Below are positions 1-15,000 of a stretch of DNA of 64,000 nucleotides, piece after piece. The position numbers and the translations under genes were made by a program. Location of the stretch: the NCBI GenBank assembly GCA_036873755.1, contig JAVTVY010033741.1:62001-126000 (forward strand), written 5' to 3'. Positions within the stretch are counted from its first letter, which is position 1. Each line of letters opens with the position of its first letter. The notes under the pieces were generated by a model. That model saw only the letters and a program-made list of their open reading frames with translations, searched no databases and was not told the DNA's origin. The stretch is from Hanleya hanleyi (taxonomy: Eukaryota > Mollusca > Polyplacophora > Lepidopleurida > Hanleyidae).

Positions 1-3000
1 GAAGATGTTGGACTGTAGTATCATATAACCATACAGAAGAAGATGTTGGACTGTAGTATCATATAACCATACAGAAGAAGATGTTGGACTGTAGTATCAT
101 ATAACCATACATAGGGAGATGTTGGACTGTACTATCATATAACCATACATAGGGAGATGTTGGACTGTACTATCATATAACCATACAGAAGAAGATGTTG
201 GACTGTACTATCATATAACCATACATAGGGAGATGTTGGACTGTACTATCATATAACCATACATAGGGAGATGTTGGACGGTAGTATCATATAACCATAC
301 AGAGGGAGATGTTGGACTGTTGTATCATATAACCATACAGAGAGAGATATTGGACTGTAGTATCATATAACCATACAGATGGAGATGTTGGACTGTAGTA
401 TCATATAACCGTACATAGGGAGATGTTGGACTGTAGTATCATATAACCATACAGAGGGAGATGTTGGACTGTAGTATCATATAACCAGACAGTGGGAGAT
501 GTTGAACTGTAGTATCATATAACCATACAGAGGGAGATGTTGGACTGTAGTATCATATAACCATACAGAGGGAGATGATTGTCTGTAGCATCATATAACC
601 AGACAGTGGGAGATGTTGGACTGTAGTATCATATAACCATACAGAGGGAGGTGTTGGACTGTAGTATCATATAACCATACAGAGGGAGATGATTGTCTGT
701 AGCATCATATAACCAGACAGTGGGAGGTGTTGGACTGTAGTATCATATAACCATACAGAGGGAGATGTTGGAGTGTAGTATCATATAACCATACAGAGAG
801 AGATGTTGGACTGTAGTATCATATAACCATACAGAGGGAGGTGTTGGACTGTAGTATCATATAGCCGTGCAGAGGGGGGTATAGGGCTGTAGTATCATAT
901 AACCATACAGAGGTAGGTGTTGGACTGTAGTATCATATAACCATACAGAGTGAGATGTTGGACTGTAGTATCATATAACCATATGGCGGCAGATGTTGGA
1001 CTGAGGTATCATATAACCGTACAGAGGGAGATGTTGGACTGTAGTATCGTATAACCATACAGAGGGAGATGTTGGACTGTACTATCATATAACCATACAC
1101 AGGGAGATGTTGAACTGTACTATCATATAACCATACATAGGGAGATGTTGGACTGTAGTATCATATAACCATACAGAGGGAGATATTGGAATGTAGTATC
1201 ATATAACCATACAGAAGAAGATGTTGGACTGTAGTATCATATAACCATACAGAGGAAGATGTTGGACTGTACTATCATATAACCATACAGAGGGAGATAT
1301 TGGACTGTAGTATCATATAACCATACAGAAGAAGATGTTGGACTGTAGTATCATATAACCATACAGAAGAAGATGTTGGACTGTAGTATCATATAACCTT
1401 ACAGAAGAAGATGTTGGACTGTAGTATCATATAACCATACAGAAGAAGATGTTGGACTGTAGTATCATATAACCATACAGAAGATGATGTTGGACTGTAG
1501 TATCATATACCCATACAGAAGAAGATGTTGGACTGTAGTATCATATAACCATACATAGGGAGATGTTGGACTGTACTATCATATAACATATAACCATACA
1601 GAAGAAGATGTTGGACTGTAGTATCATATAACCATACAGAAGAAGATGTTGGACTGTAGTATCATATAACCATACATAGGGAGATGTTGGACTGTACTAT
1701 CATATAACCATACATACGGAGATGTTGGACTGTACTATCATATAACCATACAGAAGAAGATGTTGGACTGTACTATCATATAACCATACATAGGGAGATG
1801 TTGGACTGTACTATCATATAACCATACATAGGGAGATGTTGGACTGTACTATCATATAACCATACAGAGGGAGATGTTGGACTGGACTATCATATAACCA
1901 TACAGAAGGAGATGTTGGACTGTAGTATCATATAACCATACAGAGGGAGATGATTGTCTGTAGCATCATATAACCAGACAGTGGGAGATGTTGGACTGTA
2001 CTTTCATATAACCATACAGAGGGAGATGTTGGACTGTAGTATCATATAACCATACAGAGGGAGATGATTGTCTGTAGCATCATATAACCAGACAGTGGGA
2101 GATGTTGGACTGTAGTATCATATAACCATACAGAGGGAGGTGTTGGAGTGTAGTATCATATAACCATACAGAGGGAGATGATTGTCTGTAGCATCATATA
2201 ACCAGACAGTGGGAGGTGTTGGACTGTAGTATCATATAACCATACAGAGGGAGATGTTGGACTGTAGTATCATATAACCATACAGAGAGAGATGTTGCAC
2301 TGTAGTATCATATAACCATACAGAGGGAGGTGTTGGACTGTAGTATCATATAGCCGTGCAGAGGGGGGTATAGGGCTGTAGTATCATATAACCATACAGA
2401 GGTAGGTGTTGGACTGTAGTATCATATAACCACACAGAGTGAGATGTTGGACTGTAGTATCATATAACCATATGGCGGCAGATGTTGGACTGAGGTATCA
2501 TATAACCGTACAGAGGGAGATGTTGGACTGTAGTATCGTATAACCATACAGAGGGAGATGTTGGACTGTAGTATCATATAACCATACAGAGGCAGATGTT
2601 GGACTGTAGTATCATATAACCATATGGCGGGAGATATTGGACTGTAGTATCATATAACCATGCAGAGGGAGATGTTGGACTGTAGTATCATATAACCATA
2701 CAGAGGGAGATATTGAACTGTAGTATCATATAACCATACAGAAGGAGATGTTCATCTGTAGTATCATATAACCATACAGAGGAAGATGCTGGACTGTAGT
2801 ATCATATAACCATACAAAGGGAGATGTTGGACTGTAGTATCATATAACCATATGGCGGGAGATATTGGACTGTAGTATCATATAACCATGCAGAGGGAGA
2901 TGTTGGACTGTAGTCTCATATAACCGTATAGAGGGAGATGTTGGACTGTAGTATCATATAACCATACAGAGGGAAATATTGAACTATAGTATCATATAAA

Positions 3001-6000
3001 CCATATAGGGTGAGATGTTGGACTGTAGTATCATATAACCATACAGAAGGAGATGTTCATCTGTAGTATCATATTAACCATACAGAGGGAGATGCTGGAC
3101 TGTAGTATCATATAACCATACAAAGGGAGATGATGGACTGTAGTATCATATAACCATATGGCGGGAGATATTGGACTGTAGTATCACATAACCATGCAGA
3201 GGGAGATGTTGGACTGTAGTATCATATAACCGTACACAGGGAGATGTTGGACTGTAGTATCATATAACCGTGCAGAGGGAGATAGATATAGGACTGTAGT
3301 ATCATACAAATGTACAGAGGGAGATGTTGGACTGTAGTATCATATAACCATACATAGGGAGATGTTGGACTGTACTATCATATAACCATACAGAAGAAGA
3401 TGTTGGACTGTACTATCATATAACCATACCTAGGGAGATGTTGGACTGTACTATCATATAACCATACATAGGGAGATGTTGGATTGTACTATCATATAAC
3501 CATACAGAGGGAGATGTTGGACTGTACTATCATATAACCATACATAGGGAGATGTTAGACTGTACTATCATATAACCATACATAGGGAGATGTTGGACTG
3601 TACTATCATATAACCATACAGAGGGAGATGTTGGACTGTACTATCATATAACCGTACATAGGGAGATGTTGGACTGTAGTATCATATAACCAGACAGTGG
3701 GAGATGTTGGACTGTAGTATCATATAACCATACAGAGGGAGGTGTTGGACTGTAGTATCATATAACCATACAGAGGGAGATGATTGTCTGTAGCATCATA
3801 TAACCAGACAGTGGGAGATGTTGGACTGTAGTATCATATAACCATACAGAGGGAGATGTTGGACTGTAGTATCATATAACCATACAGAGGGAGATGATTG
3901 TCTGTAGCATCATATAACCAGACAGTGGGAGATGTTGGACTGTAGTATCATATAACCATACCGAGGGAGGTGTAGGACTGTAGTATCATATAACCATACA
4001 GAGGGAGATGATTGTCTGTCGCATCATATAACCAGACAGTGGGAGATGTTGGACTGTAGTATCATATAACCATACAGAGGGAGACGTTGGACTGTAGTAT
4101 CATATAACCATACAGAGAGAGATGTTGGACTGTAGTATCATATAACCATACAGAGGGAGGTGTTGGACTGTAGTATCATATAGCCGTGCAGAGGGGGGTA
4201 TAAGGCTGTAGTATCATATAACCATACAGAGGGTGGTGTTGGACTGTAGTATCATATAACCATACAGAGTGAGATGTTGGACTGTAGTATCATATAACCA
4301 TATGGCGGCAGATGTTGGACTCACGTCTCATATAACCGTACAGAGGGAGATGTTGGACTGTAGTATCGTATAACCATACAGAGGGAGATGTTGGACTGTA
4401 GTATCATATAACCATACAGAGGCAGATGTTGGACTGTAGTATCCTATACCCATATGGCGGAGATATTGGACTGTAGTATCATATAACTATGCAGAGGGAG
4501 ATGTTGGACTGTAGTATCATATAACCGTACAGAGTGAGATGTTGGACTGTAGTATCATATAACCATACAGAGGGAGATATTGAACTATAGTATCATATAA
4601 CCATACAGAAGGAGATGTTCATCTGTAGTATCATATAACCATACAGAGGAAGATGATGGACTGTAGTATCATATAACCATAGAAAGGGAGATGTTGGACT
4701 GTAGTATCATATAACCAAATGGCGGGAGATATTGGACTGTGGTATCATATAACCATGCAGAGGGAGATGTTGGACTGTAGTCTCATATAACCGTACAGAG
4801 GGAGATGTTGGACTGTAGTATCATATAACCATACAGAGGGAGATATTGAACTATAGTATCATATAAATCATACAGGAGGGTGAGATGTTGGACTGTAGTA
4901 TCATATAACCATACAGAAGGAGATGTTCATCTGTAGTATCATATAACCATACAGAGGGAGATGCTGGACTGTAGTATCATATAACCATACAAAGAGAGAT
5001 GTTGGACTGTAGTATCATATAACCATATGGCGGGAGATATTGGACTGTAGTATCATATAACCATGCAGAGGGAGATGTTGGACTGTAGTATCATATAACC
5101 GTACACAGGGAGATGTTGGACTGCAGTATCATATAACCATGCGGAGGCAGATGTTGGACTGTAGTATCATATAACCATATGACGGGAGATGTTTAACTGT
5201 AGTATCATATAACCATGCAGAGGGAGATGGTGATCTGTAGTATCATATAACCATACAGAGGGGGATATTGGACTTTAGTCTCATATAACCATACAGAGGG
5301 ACATATTGGACTGTAGTATCATATAACCATATGGCGGGAGATGTTGGACTGTAGTATCATATAACCATACAGAAGGAGATGTTCATCTGTAGTATCATAT
5401 AACCATACAGAGGGAGATGCTGGACTGTAGTATCATATAACCATACAAAGAGAGATGTTGGACTGTAGTATCATATAACCATATGGCGGGAGATATTGGA
5501 CTGTAGTATCATATAACCATGCAGAGGGAGATGTTGGACTGTAGTATCATATAACCGTACACAGGGGGATGTTGGACTGTAGTATCATACAACCATGCGG
5601 AGGCAGATGTTGGACTGTAGTATCATATAACCATATGACGGGAGATGTTTAACTGTAGTATCATATAACCATGCAGAGGGAGATGTTGGACTGTAGTATC
5701 ATATAACCATACAGAGGGAGATGGTGATCTGTAGTATCATATAACCATACAGAGGGGGATATTGGACTTTAGTCTCATATAACCATACAGAGGGACATAT
5801 TGGACTGTAGTATCATATAACCATATGGCGGGAGATGTTGGACTGAGGTATCATATAACCGTACAGAAGGAGATGTTGGACTGTAGTATCGTATAACCAT
5901 ACAGAGGGAGATGTTGGACTGTAGTATCATATAACCATACAGAGGGGGATGCTGGACTGTAGTATCGTATAGTAAACAGAGGGAGATGTTGAACTATAGT

Positions 6001-9000
6001 ATCATATAAACCATACAGAGTGAGATGTTGGACTGTAGTATCATATAACCATACAGAGGGAGATGTTGATCTGTAGTATCATATAACCATACAGAGGGAG
6101 ATGCTGCACTGTAGTATCATATAACCATACAGAGGGAGATGTTGAACTGTAGTATCATATAACCATATGGCGGGAGATATTGGACTGTCGTATCATATAA
6201 CCATGGAGAGGGAGATGTTGGACTGTAGTATCATATAACCGTACACAGGGAGATGTTGGACTGCAGTATCATATAACCATGCAGAGGCAGATGTTGGACT
6301 GTAGTATCATATGACGATACCGAGGGAGATGTTGGACTGTATTATCATATAACCATATGGCGAGAGATGTTTAACTGTAGTATCATATAACCATGCAGAC
6401 GGAGATGTTGGTCTGTAGTATCATATAACCATATAGAGGGAGATGTTGGGCTGTAGTATCATATAACCATACAGATGAAGATGTTGGACTGTAGTATCTT
6501 ATAACCATATAGATGGAGGTGTTGGACTGTAGTATCATATAACCGTACGGAGGGAGATATAGGACTGTAGTATCATATAACCATACAAAGGGAGATGTTG
6601 GACTGTAGTATCATATAACCGTGGAGAGGGAGATATAGGACTGTAATATCATATAACCATACAGATGAAGATGTTGGACTGTAGTATCATATAACCATAC
6701 AGAGGGAGGTGTTGGACTGTAGTATCATATAACCGTGGAGAGGGAGATATAGGACTGTAGTATCATATAAACATACAGAGGGAGATGTTGGACTGTAGTA
6801 TCATATAGCGGTGCAGAGGGGGTATAGGACTGTAGTATCATATAACCAAACGGAGGGTGAGGTTGGACTGCAGTATCATATAACCGTACCGAGGGAGATT
6901 TTGGACTGTAGTATCATATAAACAAACAGAGGGAGATGTTGGACTGTAGTATCATATAACCACGCAGACGGTGCGGTTGGACTGCTGTATCATATAAACG
7001 TACCGAGGGAGATGTTGGACTGTAGTATCATATAACCAAACAGAGGGAGATGTTGGGCCGTATATCATATAACCAAAGAGAGGGAGATGTTGGACTTTAG
7101 TATCATATAACCATACAGAGGGGGGTGTTGGAATGTAGTATCATATAACCAAAAAGAGGGAGATGGTGGACTGTAGTATCATATAATCATACAGAGGGAG
7201 ATGTTGGACTATAGCATCATATAACCAAACAGAGGGAGGTGTTGGACTGTAGCATCATATAGCCAAACAGAGGGTGATGTTGGACTGTAGTATCACATAA
7301 CCATACAGAGGGAGGTGTTGGACTGTAGTATCATATAACCAAACAGTGGGAGATGATGGACTGTAGAATCATATAACCATACAGTGGGAGATGTTGGACT
7401 GCAGTATCAGATAACCATACAGAGGGAGATGCTGGACTGTAGTATCATACAACCATACAGAGGGAGATGTTGGACTGTAGTGTCATATAACCATACAGTG
7501 GGAGATGTTGGACTGTAGCATCACATAACCATAAAGAGGGAGGTGTTGGGCTGTAGTTTCATATAACCGTACAGAGGGAGATTTTGGACTGTACTGTCAT
7601 ATAACCGTACAGAGGGAGATGTTGGACTGTAATATCATATAACCGTACGGAGAAAGATGTTGGACTGTAGTCTCATATAACCATACAGAGGGAGATGTTG
7701 GACTGTAGTATCATGTAACCATACAGAGGGAGGCGTTGGATTATAGTATCATATAACCATACAGGGGTAGATGTTGGACTGTAGTATCATATACCCATAC
7801 AGAGGTGGATGTTGTACTGTAGTTGATTATAGCCATACAGAGGGAGATGTCGGGCTGTAGTATATAACCATACGGAGTTGGAGAATGGACTGTAATATCA
7901 TATAGCCATGCAGAGGGTGATGTTGGACTGTAGTATCATATAGTTATACAGAGGATGATGTTGGACTGTAGTATCATATAACCATAGAGATGGAGGTGAT
8001 GGACTGCAGTATCATATTACCATACACAGGGAGATGTTGGACTGTAGTATCATATAACCATACAGAGGGAGATGTTGGATAGTAGTAACATAAAACCATA
8101 AAGAGGAAGATGTTGGACTGTAGTATCTTATAACCATATAGATGGAGATGTTGGACTGTAGTATCATATAATCGTACAGAGGGAGATGTTGGACTGTAGT
8201 ATCATATAACCATACAGGGGAGATGTTGAACTGTAGTATCATATAACCGTGCAGAGGGAGATAGATATAGGACTGTAGTATCATACAAATGTACAGAGGG
8301 AGATGTTGGACTGTAGTATCATACAGCCGTGCAGAGGGGGGTATAGGGCTGTAGTATCATATAACCATACAACGGGAGAGGTTGGACTGTAGTATGTCAT
8401 AACCATACAGATGGAGATGTTGGACTGAGGTATCATATAACCATACAGAGGGAGATGTTGGATTGTAGTATCATATAACCGTACAGAGGGAGATGTTAGA
8501 CTGTAGTATCATTTAACCATACAGAGGGAGATGTTGGTATCATATAACAATACAGAGGGAGATGTCGGGCTGTAGTATATAACCATACGGAGTTGGAGAA
8601 TGGAATGTAATATCATATAGCCATGCAGAGGGTGATGTTGGACTGTAGTATCATATAATTATACAGAGGATGATGTTGGACTGTAGTATCATATAACCAT
8701 AGAGATGGAGGTGATGGACTGCAGTATCATATTACCATGCACAGGGATATGTTGGACTGTAGTATCATATAACCATACAGAGGGAGATGTTGGATAGTAG
8801 TAACATATAACCATACAGAGGAAGATGTTGGACTGTAGTATCTTATAACCATATAGATGGAGATGTTGGACTGTAGTATCATATAATCGTACAGAGGGAG
8901 ATGTTGGACTGTAGTATCATATAACCATACAGGGGAGATGTTGAACTGTAGTATCATATAACCGTGCAGAGGGAGATAGATATAGGACTGTAGTATCATA

Positions 9001-12000
9001 CAAATGTACAGAGGGAGACGTTGGACTGTAGTATCATACAGCCGTGCAGAGGGGGGTATAGGGCTGTAGTATCATATAACCATACAACGGGAGAGGTTGG
9101 ACTGTAGTATGTCATAACCATACAGATGGAGATGTTGGACTGAGGTATCATATAACCATACAGAGGGAGATGTTGGATTGTAGTATCATATAACCGTACA
9201 GAGGGAGATGTTAGACTGTAGTATCATTTAACCATACAGAGGGAGATGTTGGTATCATATAACAATACAGAGGGAGATGTTGGACTGTAGTATCATATAG
9301 CCTTACAGAGGGAGATGTTGGACTGGGGTATCATATATCCTTACAGAGGGAGATGTTGGACGGTAGTATCATATAACCATACAGGGGAGACGTTGGACTG
9401 TAGTATCATATAACCATACAGAGGGAGATGTTGGATTGTAGTATCATATAACCATACAGAGGGAGATGTTGGACTGTAGTATCATTTAACCATACAGAGG
9501 GAGATGTTGGTATCATATAACCAGGCAGAGGGAGATGTTGGACTGCAGTATCATATAACCATACAGAGGGAGATGTTGGACTGTGGTATCAGATACCCAT
9601 ACAGAGGGAGATGTTGCACTGTAGTATCATATAACCATACAGAGGGAGAGGTTGGACTGTAGTATGTTATAACCATACACAGGGAGATTTTGGACGGTGG
9701 TATCATATAACCATACAGAGGGAGATGTTGGATTGTAGTATTATATAACCGTACAGAGGGAGATGTTGGACTGTAGTATCATTTAACCATTCAGAGGGAG
9801 ATGTTGGTATCATATAACCATGCAGAGGGAGATGTTGGACTGAAGTATCATATAACCATACAGAGGGAGATGTTGGACGTTCGTATCAGATAACCATACA
9901 GAGGGAGATGTTGGACTGTAGTATCATATAACCATACAGAGGGAGATGTTGGACCGTGGTATCATATATCCATACAGAAGGAGATGTTAGACTGGGGTAT
10001 CATATCCATACAGAGGCAGATGTTGCACTGTAGTATCATATAACCATATAGAGGCAGAGGTTGGACTGTAGTATCATATAACCATACAGAGGGAGATGTT
10101 GGACTGTAGTATCATATAACCAAACAGAGGGAGGTGTTGGACTGTGGTATCATATAACCATACAGAGGGAGATGTTGGACTGTAGTATCATGTAACCATA
10201 CAGAGGGAGGCGTTGGGCTGTAGTATCATATAACCATACAGGGGGAGATGGTGGACTGTAGTATCATATAACCATACAGAGGTAGATGTTGTACTGTAGT
10301 TGTTTATAGCCATACAGAGGGTGATGTTGGACTGTAGTATATAACCATACGGAGTTGGAGAATGGACTGTAATATCATATAACCATGCAGAGGGTGATGT
10401 TGGACTGTAGTATCATATAACCATATGACGGGAGATGTTTAACTGTAGTATCATATAACCATGCAGAGGGAGATGTTGGACTGTAGTATCATATAACCAT
10501 ACAGAGGGAGATGGTGATCTGTAGTATCATAAAACCATACAGAGGGGGATGTTGGATAGTAGTAACATATAACCATACAGAGGAAGATGTTGGACTGTAG
10601 TATCTTATAACCATATAGAGGGAGATGTTGGATAGTAGTAACATATAACCATACAGAGGAAGATGTTGGACTGTAGTATCTTATAACCATATAGATGGAG
10701 ATGTTGGACTGTAGTATCATATAATCGTACAGAGGGAGATGTTGGACTGTAGTATCATATAACCATACAGGGGAGATGTTGAACTGTAGTATCATATAAC
10801 CGTGCAGAGGGAGATAGATATAGGACTGTAGTATCATACAAATGTACAGAGGGAGATGTTGGACTGTAGTATCATACAGCCGTGCAGAGGGGGGTATAGG
10901 GCTGTAGTATCATATAACCATACAACGGGAGAGGTTGGACTGTAGTATGTCATAACCATACAGATGGAGATGTTGGACTGAGGTATCATATAACCATACA
11001 GAGGGAGATGTTGGATTGTAGTATCATATAACCGTACAGAGGGAGATGTTAGACTGTAGTATCATTTAACCATACAGAGGGAGATGTTGGTATCATATAA
11101 CAATACAGAGGGAGATGTTGGACTGTAGTATCATATAGCCTTACAGAGGGAGATGTTGGACTGGGGTATCATATATCCTTACAGAGGGAGATGTTGGACG
11201 GTAGTATCATATAACCATACAGGGGAGACGTTGGACTGTAGTATCATATAACCATACAGAGGGAGATGTTGGATTGTAGTATCATATAACCATACAGAGG
11301 GAGATGTTGGACTGTAGTATCATTTAACCATACAGAGGGAGATGTTGGTATCATATAACCAGGCAGAGGGAGATGTTGGACTGCAGTATCATATAACCAT
11401 ACAGAGGGAGATGTTGGACTGTGGTATCAGATACCCATACAGAGGGAGATGTTGCACTGTAGTATCATATAACCATACAGAGGGAGAGGTTGGACTGTAG
11501 TATGTTATAACCATACACAGGGAGATTTTGGACGGTGGTATCATATAACCATACAGAGGGAGATGTTGGACTGTAGTATCATATAACCATACAGATGAAG
11601 ATGTTGGACTGTAGTATCTTATAACCATATAGATGGAGGTGTTGGACTGTAGTATCATATAACCGTACGGAGGGAGATATAGGACTGTAGTATCATATAA
11701 CCATACAAAGGGAGATGTTGGACTGTAGTATCATATAACCGTGGAGAGGGAGATATAGGACTGTAATATCATATAACCATACAGATGAAGATGTTGGACT
11801 GTAGTATCATATAACCATACAGAGGGAGGTGTTGGACTGTAGTATCATATAACCGTGGAGAGGGAGATATAGGACTGTAGTATCATATAAACATACAGAG
11901 GGAGATGTTGGACTGTAGTATCATATAGCGGTGCAGAGGGGGTATAGGACAGTAGTATCATATAACCAAACGGAGGGTGAGGTTGGACTGTAGTATCATA

Positions 12001-15000
12001 TAACCGTACCGAGGGAGATTTTGGACTGTAGTATCATATAAACAAACAGAGGGAGATGTTGGACTGTAGTATCATATAACCACGCAGACGGTGCGGTTGG
12101 ACTGCTGTATCATATAAACGTACCGAGGGAGATGTTGGACTGTAGTATCATATAACCAAACAGAGGGAGATGTTGGGCCGTATATCATATAACCAAAGAG
12201 AGGGAGATGTTGGACTTTAGTATCATATAACCATACAGAGGGGGGTGTTGGAATGTAGTATCATATAACCAAAAAGAGGGAGATGGTGGACTGTAGTATC
12301 ATATAATCATACAGAGGGAGATGTTGGACTATAGCATCATATAACCAAACAGAGGGAGGTGTTGGACTGTAGCATCATATAGCCAAACAGAGGGTGATGT
12401 TGGACTGTAGTATCACATAACCATACAGAGGGAGGTGTTGGACTGTAGTATCATATAACCAAACAGTGGGAGATGATGGACTGTAGAATCATATAACCAT
12501 ACAGTGGGAGATGTTGGACTGCAGTATCAGATAACCATACAGAGGGAAATGCTGGACTGTAGTATCATACAACCATACAGAGGGAGATGTTGGACTGTAG
12601 TGTCATATAACCATACAGTGGGAGATGTTGGACTGTAGCATCACATAACCATAAAGAGGGAGGTGTTGGGCTGTAGTTTCATATAACCGTACAGAGGGAG
12701 ATTTTGGACTGTACTGTCATATAACCATACAGAGGGAGATGTTGGACTGTAATATCATATAACCGTACGGAGAAAGATGTTGGACTGTAGTCTCATATAA
12801 CCATACAGAGGGAGATGTTGGACTGTAGTATCATGTAACCATACAGAGGGAGGCGTATTATTATAGTTTCATATAACCATACAGGGGTAGATGTTGGACT
12901 GTAGTATCATATACCCATACAGAGGTGGATGTTGTACTGTAGTTGATTATAGCCATACAGAGGGAGATGTCGGGCTGTAGTATATAACCATACGGAGTTG
13001 GAGAATGGACTGTAATATCATATAGCCATGCAGAGGGTGATGTTGGACTGTAGTATCATATAATTATACAGAGGCTGATGTTGGACTGTAGTATCATATA
13101 ACCATAGAGATGGAGGTGATGGACTGCAGTATCATATTACCATACACAGGGAGATGTTGGACTGTAGTATCATATAACCATACAGAGGGAGATGTTGGAT
13201 AGTAGTAACATATAACCATACAGAGGAAGATGTTGGACTGTAGTATCTTATAACCATATAGATGGAGATGTTGGACTGTAGTATCATATAACCGTGCAGA
13301 GGGAGATAGATATAGGACTGTAGTATCATACAAATGTACAGAGGGAGATGTTGGACTGTAGTATCATACAGCCGTGCAGAGGGGGGTATAGGGCTGTAGT
13401 ATCATATAACCATACAACGGGAGAGGTTGGACTGTAGTATGTCATAACCATACAGATGGAGATGTTGGACTGAAGTATCATATAACCATACAGAGGGAGA
13501 TGTTGGATTGTAGTATCATATAACCGTACAGAGGGAGATGTTAGACTGTAGTATCATTTAACCATACAGAGGGAGATGTTGGTATCATATAACAATACAG
13601 AGGGAGATGTTGGACTGTAGTATCATATAGCCTTACAGAGGGAGATGTTGGACTGGGGTATCATATATCCTTACAGAGGGAGATGTTGGACGGTAGTATC
13701 ATATAACCATACAGGGGAGACGTTGGACTGTAGTATCATATAACCAAACAGAGGGAGATGTTGGATTGTAGTATCATATAACCATACAGAGGGAGATGTT
13801 GGACTGTAGTATCATTTAACCATACAGAGGGAGATGTTGGTATCATATAACCAGGCAGAGGGAGATGTTGGACTGCAGTATCATATAACCATACAGAGGG
13901 AGATGTTGGACTGTGGTATCAGATACCCATACAGAGGGAGATGTTGCACTGTAGTATCATATAACCATACAGAGGGAGAGGTTGGACTGTAGTATGTTAT
14001 AACCATACACAGGGAGATTTTGGACGGTGGTATCATATAACCATACAGAGGGAGATGTTGGATTGTAGTATTATATAACCGTACAGAGGGAGATGTTGGA
14101 CTGTAGTATCATTTAACCATTCAGAGGGAGATGTTGGTATCATATAACCATGCAGAGGGAGATGTTGGACTGAAGTATCATATAACCATACAGAGGGAGA
14201 TGTTGGACGTTCGTATCAGATAACCATACAGAGGGAGATGTTGGACTGTAGTATCATATAACCATACAGAGGGAGATGTTGGACCGTGGTATCATATATC
14301 CATACAGAAGGAGATGTTAGACTGGGGTATCATATCCATACAGAGGCAGATGTTGCACTGTAGTATCATATAACCATATAGAGGCAGAGGTTGGACTGTA
14401 GTATCATATAACCATACAGAGGGAGATGTAGGACTGTAGTATCATATAACCAAACAGAGGGAGGTGTTGGACTGTGGTATCATATAACCTTACAGAGGGA
14501 GATGTTGGACTGTAGTATCATGTAACCATACAGAGGGAGGCGTTGGGCTGTAGTATCATATAACCATACAGGGGGAGATGATGGACTGTAGTATCATGCA
14601 GAGGGTGATGTTGGACTGTAGTATCATATAACAATACAGAGGGAGATGTTGGACTGTAGTATGATATAACCTTATAGAGGGAGATGTTGGACTGGGGGTA
14701 TCATTCATTTGTCCATACAGAGGGAGGTGTTGGACTGTAGTATCATATAAACACACAGGGGAGATGTTGGACTGTAGTATCATATAACCACACTGAGGGA
14801 GATGTTGGACTGTAGTATCATATAAACATACAGAGGGAGATGTTGAACTGTAGTATCATATAACAATACAGAGGGAGATGTTGGACTGTAGTATCATCTA
14901 ACCATACAGAGGGCGAGATTGGGCTGTAGTACATAACCATACGGAGGGGGAGAATGGACTGTAATATCATATAACCATACAGAGGGAGATGTTGGACTGA